A DNA stretch of 64,000 nt. Source: Acanthochromis polyacanthus (Eukaryota; Chordata; Actinopteri; Pomacentridae). Shown in pieces: positions 1 to 13,500 of this stretch (position 1 is its first letter; each line of letters begins with the position of its first letter). The stretch is taken from contig NC_067121.1 of NCBI RefSeq assembly GCF_021347895.1, positions 29,871,974 through 29,935,973 on the forward strand, in the 5' to 3' direction. Position numbers and translations under genes: made by a program. Below the pieces are notes generated by a model. It saw nothing but the letters and a program-made list of their open reading frames with translations, was not told where the DNA came from and made no database searches.

Positions 1-2444
1 CTCAACTCCAGTCCGGTCCACTTTTTGGAGCGATCCGGTGCACGTTTTCCTATACTCCAGTCCGGTCCACTTTTTGGAGCGATCCGGTCCACGTTTTCCT
101 CAACTCCAGTCCGGTTCACTTTTTGGAGCGATCCGGTCCACATTTTCCTATCATCCAGTCCGGTCCACTTTTTGGAATGATACGGTCTGAAAATCGTCAT
201 AGTTTAGTATGCTGTCTGAAAATCAACCAAAAATGTCATAGCTTATAATATCGTTCGAAAATTGACAAAAACGTCATAGTTTACTATTTTGTCCAAAAAT
301 GGAATAAAACGTCATAGTTTAGTATTTTGTCCAAAAATGGAATAAAACGTCATAGTTTAGTATGTCGTCTTAAAATGGACAAAAATGTCATAGTTTAGAA
401 TGTCGTCCGAAAATGGACAAAAACGTCATAGTTTCGTATTTTGTTCGAAAATTGAATAAAACGTCATAGCTTAGTATGTTGTCCGAAAATGGACAAAAAC
501 GTCATAGTTTAGTATTTTGTCCGAAAATGCAATAAAACGTCATAGTTTAGTATGTTGTCTGAAAATGCACAAAAATTGTCATCCTTTAGTATGTCGTCCG
601 ACAATGGACATAAAAGGTATTTGTGGTTCGAAAATGGGCAAAAAAGTAATTTTTTGTTCTAAAATGGACAAAAACATCACAGTTTAGTATGACGTCCGAA
701 CATGGAAAAAACTCATCTTTTGTCTAAAAATGGGAAAAAAGCATCATAGTTTAGTATTTCATCCGAAAATGTTTTCAACTCCAGTCCGAGCCACTTTTTA
801 GAGCGATCCGGTCCGCGTTTTCCTATACTCCAGTCCGGTCAACTTTTTGGAGCGATCCGGTCCACGTTTTCCTCAACTCCAGTCCGGTCCACTTTTTGGA
901 GCGATCCGGTCCACGTTTTCCTCAACTCCAGTCCGGTCCACTTTTTGGAGCGATCCGGTCCACGTTTTCCTCAACTCCAGTCCGGTCCACTTTTTGGAGC
1001 GATCCGGTCCACCTTTTCCTCAACTCCAGTCCGGTTCACTTTTTGGAGCGATCCGGTCCACATTTTCCTATCATCCAGTCCGGTCCACTTTTTGGAATGA
1101 TACGGTCTGAAAATCGTCATAGTTTAGTATGCTGTCTGAAAATCAACCAAAAATGTCATAGCTTATAATATCGTTCGAAAATTGACAAAAACGTCATAGT
1201 TTACTATTTTGTCCAAAAATGGAATAAAACGTCATAGTTTAGTATTCTGTCCAAAAATGGAATAAAACGTCATAGTTTAGTATGTCGTCTTAAAATGGAC
1301 AAAAATGTCATAGTTTAGAATGTCGTCCGAAAATGGACAAAAACGTCATAGTTTCGTATTTTGTTCGAAAATTGAATAAAATGTCATAGCTTAGTATGTT
1401 GTCCGAAAATGGACAAAAATCGTCATAGTTTAGTATGTCATCCTAAAATTTACAAAAAAACGTCATAGCTTAGTATGCCGTCCAAAAATGGACAAAAATG
1501 TCATAGTTTAGTATTTTGTCTGAAAATGTACAAAAAAACGTAATAGTTTAGTATGTCATCCGAAAATGGACAACAAATGCCATAGTTTAGAATGTCATTC
1601 GAAAATTGACAAAAAACGTCATAGTTTAGTATGCCGTCCAAACATGGACAAAAATGTCAAAGTTTAGTATGTCATCCTAAAATTCACAAAAAAATGTCAT
1701 AGCTTAGTATGCCGTCCAAAAATGGACAAAAATGTCATAGTTTAGTATGTTGTCCGAAAATGGACAAAAACATCATAGTTTAGTATGTCATCCTAAAATT
1801 TACAAAAAACGTCATAGTTTAGTATGTCGTCCGAAAATGGACATTAAAGTTATTTGTGGTTCGAAAATTGGCAAGAAAGTAATTTTTTGTTCGAAAATGG
1901 ACAAAAAAACGTAATAATTTAGTATGTCGTCCGAAAATGTTTTCCTCAACTCCAGTCCGGTCCACTTTTTGGAGCGATCCGGTCCACATTTTGGAGTGAT
2001 ACGGTCTGAAAAAGGTCATAGTTTAGTATGCTGTCCGAAAATGAACAAAAAATGTCATAGCTTAGAATGTCGTCCGAAAATGGACAAAAACGTCATAGTT
2101 TAGTATTTTGTCCGAAAATTGAATAAAACGTCATAGTTTAGTATGTCGTCCGAAAATGGACGAAAACGTCATAGTTTAGTATTTTGTCCGAAAATTGAAT
2201 AAAACGTCATAGTTTAGTATGTTGTCTGAAAATGCACAAAAATCGTCATCCTTTAGTATGTCGTCCAAAAATGGACATAAAAGGTATTTGTGCTTCGAAA
2301 ATGGGCAAAAAAGTAATTTTTTGTTCGAAAATGGACAAAAACGTCACAGTTTAGTATGACATCCGAACATGGAAAAAACTCATTTTTTGTCTAAAAATGG
2401 AAAAAAAGTATCATAGTTTAGTATTTCATCCGAAAATGTTTTCA

Positions 2445-2866
2445 ACTCCAGTCCGAGCCACTTTTTGGAGCGATCCGGTCCACGTTTTCCTCAACTCCAG
2501 TCCGGTCCACTTTTTGGAGCGATCCGGTCCACGTTTTCCTCAACTCCAGTCCGATCCACTTTTTGGAGCGATCCGGTCCACGTTTTCCTATACTCCAGTC
2601 CGGTCCACTTTTTGGAGCGATCCGGTCCACGTTTTCCTCAACTCCAGTCCGATCCACTTTTTGGAGCGATCCGGTCCACGTTTTCCTCAACTCCAGTCCG
2701 GTCCACTTTTTGGAGCGATCCGGTCCACATTTTCCTATACTCCAGTCCGGTCCACTTTTTGGAGCGATCCGGTCCACGTTTTCCTCAACTCCAGTCCGGT
2801 CCACTTTTTGGAGTGATCCGGTCCACATTTTCCTATCATCCAGTCCGGTCCACTTTTTGGAATGAT
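2445..2866. repeat. Family A 49-bp minisatellite (longest uninterrupted block)
   Basis: About eight and a half tandem 49-bp units, measured from successive CTTTTTGGAGC starts (2461, 2510 and so on). Each unit holds two copies of CCGGTCCAC, 22 and 27 bp apart in turn, so it may have arisen from a half-unit duplication. Other A blocks start near 1, 776, 1937, 3308, 4664, 5176, 6456, 6841, 7711, 8875, 9374, 10582, 11671, 12169, 12791, 14066, 14883, 15505, 16960, 17510, 18868, 19653, 20038, 21450, 21834, 23247, 23631, 24500, 25668, 26165, 26813, 27200, 28004, 28674, 29358, 30006, 30590 and 31128. Many are stubs of only 1-1.5 units. Confidence 0.93.
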
Positions 2867-3592
2867 ACGGTCTGAAAATCGTCATAGTTTAGTATGCTGT
2901 CTGAAAATCAACCAAAAATGTCATAGCTTATAATATCGTTCGAAAATTGACAAAAATGTCATAGTTTAGTATATTGTCCAAAAATGGAATAAAACGTCAT
3001 AGTTTAGTATGTCGTCTTAAAATGGACAAAAATGTCATAGTTTAGAATGTCGTCCGAAAATGGACAAAAACGTCATAGTTTAGTATGTTGTCCGAAAATG
3101 GACAAAAATCGTCATCCTTTAGTATGTCGTCCGAAAATGGACATAAAAGGTATTTGTGGTTCGAAAATGGGCAAAAAAGTAATTTTTTGTTCGAAAATGG
3201 ACAAAAACATCAGAGTTTAGTATGACGTCCGAACATGGAAAAAACTCATCTTTTGTCTAAAAATGGGAAAAAAGCATCGTAGTTTAGTATTTCATCCGAA
3301 AATGTTTTCAACTCCAGTCCGAGCCACTTTTTAGAGCGATCCGGTCCGTGTTTTCCTATACTCCAGTCCGGTCAACTTTTTGGAGCGATAGAGTCCACGT
3401 TTTCCTCAACTCCAGTCCGATCCACTTTTTGGAGCGATCCGGTCCACGTTTTCCTCAACTCCAGTCCGGTCCACTTTTTGGAGCGATCTGGTCCACGTTT
3501 TCCTCAACTCCAGTCCGGTCCACTTTTTGGAGCGATCCGGTCCACATTTTCCTATCATCCAGTCTGGTTCACTTTTTGGAGCGATACGGTCT

Positions 3593-4663
3593 GAAAATCG
3601 TCATAGTTTAGTATGCTGTCTGAAAATCAACCAAAAATGTCATAACTTATAATATCGTTCGAAAATTGACAAAAACGTCATAGTTTAGTATGTTGTCCAA
3701 AAATGGAATAAAACGTCAAAGTTTAGTATGTCGTCTTAAAATGGACAAAAATGTCATAGTTTAGAATGTCGTCCGAAAATGGACAAAAATGTCATAGTTT
3801 AGTATTTTGTTCGAAAATTGAATAAAACGTCATAGTTTAGTATGTTGTCCGAAAATGGACAAAAATCGTCATAGTTTAGTATGTCATCCTAAAATTTACA
3901 AAAAAACGTCATAGCTTAGTATGCCGTCCAAAAATAGACAAAAATGTCATCGTTTAGTATTTTGTTCGAAAATTGAATAAAACGTCATAGCTTAGTATGT
4001 TGTCCGAAAATGGACAAAAATCGTCATAGTTTAGTATTTTGTCTGAAAATGTACAAAAAAACGTCACAGTTTAGTATGTCATCTGAAAACGGACAACAAA
4101 TGCCATAGTTTAGAATGTCATTCGACAATTGACAAAAAACGTCATAGTTTAGTATGCCGTCCAAAAATGGACAAAAATGTCAAAGTTTAGTATGTCATCC
4201 TAAAATTCACAAAAAAATGTCATAGCTTAGTATGCCGTCCAAAAATGGACAAAAATGTCATAGTTTAGTATGTTGTCCGAAAATGGACAAAAACATCATA
4301 GTTTAGTATGTTGTCCGACAATGGACAAAAACATCATAGTTTAGTATGTCGTTTGAAAATGAACAAAAAATGTCATAGTTTAGAATGTCATTAAAAAAAT
4401 TGACAAAAAACGTCATAGTTCAGTATTTTGTTCGAAAATTGAATAAAACGTCATAGCTTAGTATGTTGTCCGAAAATGGACAAAAATCGTCATAGTTTAG
4501 TATGTCATCCTAAAATTTACAAAAAAACGTCATAGTTTAGTATGTCGTCCGAAAATGGACATTAAAGTTATTTGTGGTTCGAAAATTGGCAAGAAAGTAA
4601 TTTTTTGTTCGAAAATGGACAAAAAAACGTAATAGTTTAGTATGTCGTCCGAAAATGTTTTTC
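3593..4663. repeat. Family B ~38-bp minisatellite (representative block)
   Basis: Roughly 28 diverged units of the AT-rich family. The consensus has a CATAGTTTAGTATG dyad, a 2-nt spacer, a GTCCGAAAATGGAC dyad and an A-rich linker ending in ACGT. Frequent variants change TATGTCGTCC to TATTTTGTCC and ATGGACAAA to ATTGAATAAA. The unit contains in-frame stops (TAG in both CATAG and TTTAG), so it is not coding. Confidence 0.92.
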
Positions 4664-6333
4664 TCAACTCCAGTCCGGTCCACTTTTTGGAGCGATACGG
4701 TCTGAAAAACGTCATAGTTTAGCATGCCGTCCGAAAATGAACAAAAAATGTCATAGCTTAGAATGTCGTCCGAAAATTGACAAAAATGTCATAGTTTAGT
4801 ATTTTGTCCGAAAATGGACAAAAACGTCATAGTTTAGTATTTTGTCTGAAAATTGAATAAAACGTCATAGTTTAGTATGTTGTCCGAAAATGGACAAAAA
4901 CGTCATAGTTTAGTATTTTGTCCGAAAATTGAATGAAACGTCATAGTTTAGTATGTTGTCTGAAAATGCACAAAAATCGTCATCCTTTAGTATGTCGTCC
5001 GAAAATGGACATAAAAGGTATTTGTGGTTCGAAAATGGGCAAAAAAGTAATTTTTTGTTCGAAAATGGACAAAAACGTCACACTTTAGTATGACGTCTGA
5101 AAATTGAAAAAACTCATCTTTTGTCTAAAAATGGGAGAAAAGCATCACAGTTTAGTATTTCATCCGAAAATGTTTTCAACTCCAGTCCGAGCCACTTTTT
5201 GGAGCCATCCGGTCCGCGTTTTCCTCAACTCCAGTCCGGTCAACTTTTTGGAGCGATCCGGTCCACGTTTTCCTCAACTCCAGTCCGATCCACTTTTTGG
5301 AGCGATCCGGTCCACGTTTTCCTCAACTCCAGTCCGGTCCACTTTTTGGAGCGATCCGGTACACGTTTTCCTCAACTCCAGTCCGGTCCACTTTTTGGAG
5401 CGATCCGGTCCACGTTTTCCTCAACTCCAGTCCGGTTCACTTTTTGGAGCGATCCGGTCCACATTTTCCTATCATCCAGTCCGGTCCACTTTTTGGAATG
5501 ATACGGTCTGAAAATCGTCATAGCTTATAACATCGTTCGAAAATTGACAAAAACGTCATAGTTTAGTATTTTGTCCAAAAATGGAATAAAACGTCATAGT
5601 TTAGTATTTTGTCCAAAAATGGAATAAAACGTCATAGTTTAGTATTTTGTCCAAAAATGGAATAAAACGTCATAGTTTAGTATGTCATCTTAAAATGGAC
5701 AAAAATGTCATAGTTTAGAATGTCGTCCGAAAATGGACAAAAACGTCATAGTTTAGTATTTTGTTCGAAAATTGAATAAAACGTCATAGCTTAGTATGTT
5801 GTCCGAAAATGGACAAAAATCGTCATAGTTTAGTATGTCATCCTAAAATTTACAAAAAAAGTCATAGCTTAGTATGCCGTCCAAAAATAGACAAAAATGT
5901 CATAGTTTAGTATTTTGTCTGAAAATGTACAAAAAAACGTCACAGTTTAGTATGTCATCTGAAAATGGACAACAAATGCCATAGTTTAGAATGTCATTCG
6001 ACAATTGACAAAAAACGTCATAGTTTAGTATGCCGTCCAAAAATGGACAAAAATGTCATAGTTTAGTATGTTGTCCGAAAATGGACAAAAACATCATAGT
6101 TTAGTATGTTGTCCGACAATGGACAAAAACATCATAGTTTACTATGTCGTTTGAAAATCAACAAAAAATGTCATAGTTTAGAATGTCATTCAAAAATTGA
6201 CAAAAAACGTCATAGTTCAGTATTTTGTTCGAAAATTGAATAAAACATCATAGCTTAGTATGTTGTCCGAAAATGGACAAAAATCGTCATAGTTTAGTAT
6301 GTCATCCTAAAATTTACAAAAAAACGTCATAGT

Positions 6334-9331
6334 TTAGTATGTCGTCCGAAAATGGACATTAAAGTTATTTGTGGTTTGAAAATTGGCAAGAAAGTAATTT
6401 TTTGTTCGAAAATGGACAAAAAAACGTAATAATTTAGTATGTCGTCCGAAAATGTTTTCCTCAACTCCAGTCCGGTCCACTTTTTGGAGCGATCCGGTCC
6501 ACATTTTGGAGTGATACGATCTGAAAAACGTCATAGTTTAGTATGCTGTCCGAAAATGAACAAAAAATGTCATAGCTTAGAATGTCGTCCGAAAATTGAC
6601 AAAAACGTCATAGTTTAGTATTTTGTCCGAAAATTGAATAAAACGTCATCCTTTAGTATGTCGTCCAAAAATGGACATAAAAGGTATTTGTGCTTCGAAA
6701 ATGGGCAAAAAAGTAATTTTTTGTTCGAAAATAGACAAAAACGTCACAGTTTAGTATGACGTCCGAACATGGAAAAAACTCATCTTTTGTCTAAAAATGG
6801 AAAAAAAGTATCATAGTTTAGTATTTCATCCGAAAATGTTTTCAACTCCAGTCCGAGCCACTTTTTGGAGCGATCCGGTCCGCGTTTTCCTCAACTCCAG
6901 TCCGGTCCACTTTTTGGAGCGATCCGGTCCACGTTTTCCTCAACTCCAGTCCGGTCCACTTTTTGGAGCGATCCGGTCCACGTTTTCCTCAACTCCAGTC
7001 CGGTCCACTTTTTGGAGCCATCCGGTCCACGTTTTCCTCAACTCCAGTCCGGTCCACTTTTTGGAGCCATCCGGTCCACGTTTTCCTCAACTCCAGTCCG
7101 GTCCACTTTTTGGAGCGATCCGGTCCACATTTTGGAGTGATACGGTCTGAAAAAGGTCATACTTTAGTATGCTGTCCGAAAATGAACAAAAAATGTCATA
7201 GCTTAGAATGTCGTTCGAAAATTGACAAAAACGTCATAGTTTAGTATTTTGTCCGAAAATTGAAGAAAACGTCATAGTTTAGTATGTCATCCGAAAATGG
7301 ACAAAAACGTCATAGTTTAGTATTTTGTCCGAAAATGGACAAAAACATCATAGTTTAGTATGTTGTCCGAAAATGGACAAAAACATCATAGTTTAGTATG
7401 TCGTTTGAAAATGAACAAAAAATGTCATAGTTTAGAATGTCATTCAAAAATTGACAAAAAACGTCATAGTTCAGTATTTTGTTCGAAAATTGAATAAAAC
7501 GTCATAGCTTAGTATGTTGTCCGAAAATGGACAAAAATCGTCATAGTTTAGTATGTCATCCTAAAATTTACAAAAAAACGTCATAGTTTAGTATGTCGTC
7601 CGAAAATGGACATTAAAGTTATTTGTGGTTCGATAATTGGCAAGAAAGTAATTTTTTGTTCGAAAATGGACAAAAAAACGTAATAGTTTAGTATGTCGTC
7701 CGAAAATGTTTTCCTCAACTCCAGTCTGGTCCACTTTTTGGAGCGATACGGTCTGAAAAACGTCATAGTTTAGTATGCCGTCCGAAAATGAACAAAAAAT
7801 GTCATAGCTTAGAATGTCGTCCGAAAACTGACAAAAATGTCATAGTTTAGCATTTTGTCCGAAAATTGAATAAAACGTCATAGTTTAGTATGTTGTCCGA
7901 AAATGGACAAAAACGTCATAGTTTAGTATTTTGTCCGAAAATTGAATAAAACGTCATAGTTTAGTATGTTGTCCGAAAATGGACAAAAACATGATAGTTT
8001 AGTATTTTGTCCGAAAATTGAATAAAACGTCATAGTTTAGTATGTTGTCTGAAAATGCACAAAAATTGTCATCCTTTAGTATGTCGTCCGAAAATGGACA
8101 TAAAAGGTATTTGTGGTTCGAAAATGGGCAAAAAAGTAATTTTTTGTTCGAAAATGGACAAAAACGTCACAGTTTAGTATGCTGTCTGAAAATCAACCAA
8201 AAATGTCATAGCTTATAATATCGTTCGAAAATTGACAAAAACGTCATAGTTTAGTATTTTGTCCAAAAATGGAATAAAACGTCTTAGTTTAGTATGTCGT
8301 CTTAAAATGGACAAAAATGTCATAGTTTAGAATGTCGTCCGAAAATGGACAAAAACGTCATAGTTTAGTATTTTGTTCGAAAATTGAATAAAACGTCATA
8401 GCTTAGTATGTTGTCCAAAAATGGACAAAAATGTCATAGTTTAGTATTTTGTCTGAAAATGTACAAAAAACGTCATAGGTTAGTATGTCATCCGAAAATG
8501 GACAACAAATGCCATAGTTTAGAATGTCATTCGAAAATTGACAAAAAACGTCATAGTTTAGTATGCCGTCCAAAAATGGACAAAAATGTCAAAGTTTAGT
8601 ATGTCATCCTAAAATTCACAAAAAATTGTCATAGCTTAGTATGCCGTCCAAAAATGGACAAAAATGTCATAGTTTAGTATGTTGTCTGAAAATGGACAAA
8701 AACATCATCGTTTAGTATGTCATCCTAAAATTTACAAAAAAACGTCATAGTTTAGTATGTCGTCCGAAAATGGACATTAAAGTTATTTGTGGTTCGAAAA
8801 TTGGCAAGAAAGTAATTTTTTGTTCGAAAATGGACAAAAAAACGTAATAATTTAGTACGTCGTCCAAAAATGTTTTCCTCAACTCCAGTCCGGTCCACTT
8901 TTTGGAGCGATCCTGTCCACATTTTGGAGTGATACGGTCTGAAAAACGTCATAGTTTAGTATGCTGTCCGAAAATGAACAAAAAATGTCATAGCTTAGAT
9001 TGTCGTCCGAAAATTGACAAAAACGTCATAGTTTAGTATTTTGTCCGAAAATTGAATAAAACGTCATAGTTTAGTATGTTGTCCGAAAATGGACAAAAAC
9101 GTCATAGTTTAGTATTTTGTCCGAAAATTGAATAAAACGTCATATTTCAGTATGTTGTCCGAAAATGGACAAAAATCGTCATCCTTTAGTATGTCGTCCA
9201 AAAATGGACATAAAAGGTATTTGTGCTTCAAAAATGGGCAAAAACGTAATTTTTTGTTCGTAAATGGACAAAAACGTCACAGTTTATTATGACGTCCGAA
9301 CATGGAAAAAACTCATCTTTTGTCTAAAAAT
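6334..9331. repeat. Satellite segment duplicated at +16,790 bp (copy 1)
   Basis: This segment matches 23124-26121 at a constant offset of 16,790 bp. Private variants are shared, such as TTCGTAAATGG near 9249 and 26039, and CCAGTCTGGTCC near 7724 and 24514. Collinearity stops near 9331, where TGGGAAAAAAGC is replaced by TGGAAAAAAAAG. The left edge probably lies upstream of 6334; I did not fix it. Confidence 0.85.
7711..8756. repeat. About 1.05-kb satellite module, repeated at +1,807 bp (copy 1)
   Basis: Matches 9518-10563 at an offset of 1,807 bp, including the shared CCAGTCTGG variant in the A stub and the unusual CATGATAG variant. The copies part at about 8757, where one continues into TATGTCGTCC and the other into TATTTCATCC. 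Confidence 0.8.
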
Positions 9332-9517
9332 GGGAAAAAAGCATCATAGTTTAGTATTTCATCCGAAAATGTTTTCAACTCCAGTCCGAGCCACTTTTTA
9401 GAGCGATCCGGTCCGCGTTTTCCTATACTCCAGTCCGGTCAACTTTTTGGAGCGATAGAGTCCACGTTTTCCTCAACTCCAGTCCGATCCACTTTTTGGA
9501 GCGATCCGGTCCACGTT

Positions 9518-10563
9518 TTCCTCAACTCCAGTCTGGTCCACTTTTTGGAGCGATACGGTCTGAAAAACGTCATAGTTTAGTATGCCGTCCGAAAATGAAC
9601 AAAAAATGTCATAGCTTAGAATGTCGTCCGAAAACTGACAAAAATGTCATAGTTTAGCATTTTGTCCGAAAATTGAATAAAACGTCATAGTTTAGTATGT
9701 TGTCCGAAAATGGACAAAAACGTCATAGTTTAGTATTTTGTCCGAAAATTGAATAAAACGTCATAGTTTAGTATGTTGTCCGAAAATGGACAAAAACATG
9801 ATAGTTTAGTATTTTGTCTGAAAATTGAATAAAACGTCATAGTTTAGTATGTTGTCTGAAAATGCACAAAAATTGTCATCCTTTAGTATGTCGTCCGAAA
9901 ATGGACATAAAAGGTATTTGTGGTTCGAAAATGGGCAAAAAAGTAATTTTTTGTTCGAAAATGGACAAAAACGTCACAGTTTAGTATGCTGTCTGAAAAT
10001 CAACCAAAAATGTCATAGCTTATAATATCGTTCGAAAATTGACAAAAACGTCATAGTTTAGTATTTTGTCCAAAAATGGAATAAAACGTCTTAGTTTAGT
10101 ATGTCGTCTTAAAATGGACAAAAATGTCATAGTTTAGAATGTCGTCCGAAAATGGACAAAAACGTCATAGTTTAGTATTTTGTTCGAAAATTGAATAAAA
10201 CGTCATAGCTTAGTATGTTGTCCAAAAATGGACAAAAATGTCATAGTTTAGTATTTTGTCTGAAAATGTACAAAAAACGTCATAGGTTAGTATGTCATCC
10301 GAAAATGGACAACAAATGCCATAGTTTAGAATGTCATTCGAAAATTGACAAAAAACGTCATAGTTTAGTATGCCGTCCAAAAATGGACAAAAATGTCAAA
10401 GTTTAGTATGTCATCCTAAAATTCACAAAAAATTGTCATAGCTTAGTATGCCGTCCAAAAATGGACAAAAATGTCATAGTTTAGTATGTTGTCTGAAAAT
10501 GGACAAAAACATCATCGTTTAGTATGTCATCCTAAAATTTACAAAAAAACGTCATAGTTTAGT
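9518..10563. repeat. About 1.05-kb satellite module (copy 2)
   Basis: Second copy of 7711-8756. A further copy lies near 24501-25546, inside the larger 16.79-kb-offset duplication. Confidence 0.8.
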
Positions 10564-13500
10564 ATTTCATCCGAAAATGTTTTCAACTCCAGTCCGAGCC
10601 ACTTTTTAGAGCGATCCGGTCCGCGTTTTCCTATACTCCAGTCCGGTCAACTTTTTGGAGCGATAGAGTCCACGTTTTCCTCAACTCCAGTCCGATCCAC
10701 TTTTTGGAGCGATCCGGTCCACGTTTTCCTCAACTCCAGTCCGGTCCACTTTTTGGAGCGATCCGGTCCACGTTTTCCTCAACTCCAGTCCGGTCCACTT
10801 TTTGGAGCGATCCGGTCCACGTTTTCCTCAACTCCAGTCCGGTCCACTTTTTGGAGCGATCCGGTCCACGTTTTCCTATCATCCAGTCCGGTCCACTTTT
10901 TGGAATGATACGGTCTGAAAATCGTCATAGTTTAGTATGCTGTCTGAAAATCAACCAAAAATGTCATAGCTTATAATATCGTTCGAAAATTGACAAAAAC
11001 GTCATAGTTTACTATTTTGTCCAAAAATGGAATAAAACGTCATAGTTTAGTATTCTGTCCAAAAATGGAATAAAACGTCATAGTTTAGTATGTCGTCTTA
11101 AAATGGACAAAAATGTCATAGTTTAGAATGTCGTCCGAAAATGGACAAAAACGTCATAGTTTCGTATTTTGTTCAAAATTGAATAAAACGTCATAGCTTA
11201 GTATGTTGTCCGAAAATGGACAAAAATCGTCATAGTTTAGTATGTCATCCTAAAATTTACAAAAAAACGTCATAGCTTAGTATGCCGTCCAAAAATGGAC
11301 AAAAATGTCATAGTTTAGTATTTTGTCTGAAAATGTACAAAAAAAGTAATAGTTTAGTATGTCATCCGAAAATGGACAACAAATGCCATAGTTTAGAATG
11401 TCATTCGAAAATTGACAAAAAACGTCATAGTTTAGTATGCCGTCCAAAAATGGACAAAAATGTCATAGTTTAGTATGTTGTCCGAAAATGGACAAAAACA
11501 TCATAGTTTAGTATGTCATCCTAAAATTTACAAAAAAACGTCATAGTTTAGTATGTCGTCCGAAAATGGACATTAAAGTTATTTGTGGTTCGAAAATAGG
11601 CAAGAAAGTAATTTTTTGTTCGAAAATGGACAAAAAAACGTAATAATTTAGTATGTCGTCCGAAAATGTTTTCCTCAACTCCAGTCCGGTCCACTTTTTG
11701 GAGCGATCCGGTCCACATTTTGGAGTGATACGGTCTGAAAAAGGTCATAGTTTAGTATGCTGTCCGAAAATGAACAAAAAATGTCATAGCTTAGAATGTC
11801 GTCCGAAAATGGACAAAAACGTCATAGTTTAGTATTTTGTCCGAAAATTGAAAAAAACGTCATAGTTTAGTATGTCGTCCGAAAATGGACGAAAACGTCA
11901 TAGTTCAGTATTTTGTCCGAAAATTGAATAAAACGTCATAGTTTAGTATGTTGTCTGAAAATGCACAAAAATCGTCATCCTTTAGTATGTCGTCCAAAAA
12001 TGGACATAAAAGGTATTTGTGCTTCGAAAATGGGCAAAAAAGTAATTTTTTGTTCGAAAATGGACAAAAACGTCACAGTTTAGTATGACATCCGAACATG
12101 GAAAAAACTCATTTTTTGTCTAAAAATGGAAAAAAAGTATCATAGTTTAGTATTTCATCCGAAAATGTTTTCAACTCCAGTCCGAGCCACTTTTTGGAGC
12201 GATCCGGTCCACGTTTTCCTCAACTCCAGTCCGGTCCACTTTTTGGAGCGATCCGGTCCACGTTTTCCTCAACTCCAGTCCGGTCCACTTTTTGGAGCGA
12301 TCCGGTCCACGTTTTCCTCAACTCCAGTCCGGTCCACTTTTTGGAATGATACGGTCTGAAAATCGTCATAGTTTAGTATGCTGTCTGAAAATCAACCAAA
12401 AATGTCATAGCTTATAATATCGTTCGAAAATTGACAAAAATGTCATAGTTTAGTATTTTGTCCAAAAATGGAATAAAACGTCATAGTTTAGTATGTCGTC
12501 TTAAAATGGACAAAAATGTCATAGTTTAGAATGTCGTCCGAAAATGGACAAAAACGTCATAGTTTAGTATGTTGTCCGAAAATGGACAAAAATCGTCATC
12601 CTTTAGTATGTCGTCCGAAAATGGACATAAAAGGTATTTGTGGTTCGAAAATGGGCAAAAAGTAATTTTTTGTTCGAAAATGGACAAAAACATCAGAGTT
12701 TAGTATGACGTCCGAACATGGAAAAAACTCATCTTTTGTCTAAAAATGGGAAAAAAGCATCGTAGTTTAGTATTTCATCCGAAAATGTCTTCAACTCCAG
12801 TCCGAGCCACTTTTTAGAGCGATCCGGTCCGTGTTTTCCTATACTCCAGTCCGGTCAACTTTTTGGAGCGATAGAGTCCACGTTTTCCTCAACTCCAGTC
12901 CGATCCACTTTTTGGAGCGATCCGGTCCACGTTTTCCTCAACTCCAGTCCGGTCCACTTTTTGGAGCGATCTGGTCCACGTTTTCCTCAACTCCAGTCCG
13001 GTCCACTTTTTGGAGCGATCCGGTCCACATTTTCCTATCATCCAGTCTGGTTCACTTTTTGGAGCGATACGGTCTGAAAATCGTCATAGTTTAGTATGCT
13101 GTCTGAATATCAACCAAAAATGTCATAACTTATAATATCGTTCGAAAATGGACAAAAACGTCATAGTTTAGTATTTTGTCCAAAAATGGAATAAAACGTC
13201 AAAGTTTAGTATGTCGTCTTAAAATGGACAAAAATGTCATAGTTTAGAATGTCGTCCGAAAATGGACAAAAATGTCATAGTTTAGTATTTTGTTCGAAAA
13301 TTGAATAAAACGTCATAGCTTAGTATGTTGTCCGAAAATGGACAAAAATCGTCATAGTTTAGTATGTCATCCTAAAATTTATAAAAAACGTCATAGCTTA
13401 GTATGCCGTCCAAAAATAGACAAAAATGTCATCGTTTAGTATTTTGTCTGAAAATGTACAAAAAAACGTCACAGTTTAGTATGTCATCTGAAAACGGACA

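Noticed and set aside
2397..2885. Overlapping frames of up to 147 codons on both strands, in this and all other A blocks
   Set aside because: They are read-throughs of a stop-free 49-bp unit in rotating frames; there is no codon bias, splice signal or domain.
3140..3215. CENP-B box in family B (TTCGAAAATGGGC)
   Set aside because: It shares TTCG and a G-rich end, but the required A and the CGGG spacing of the box do not fit.
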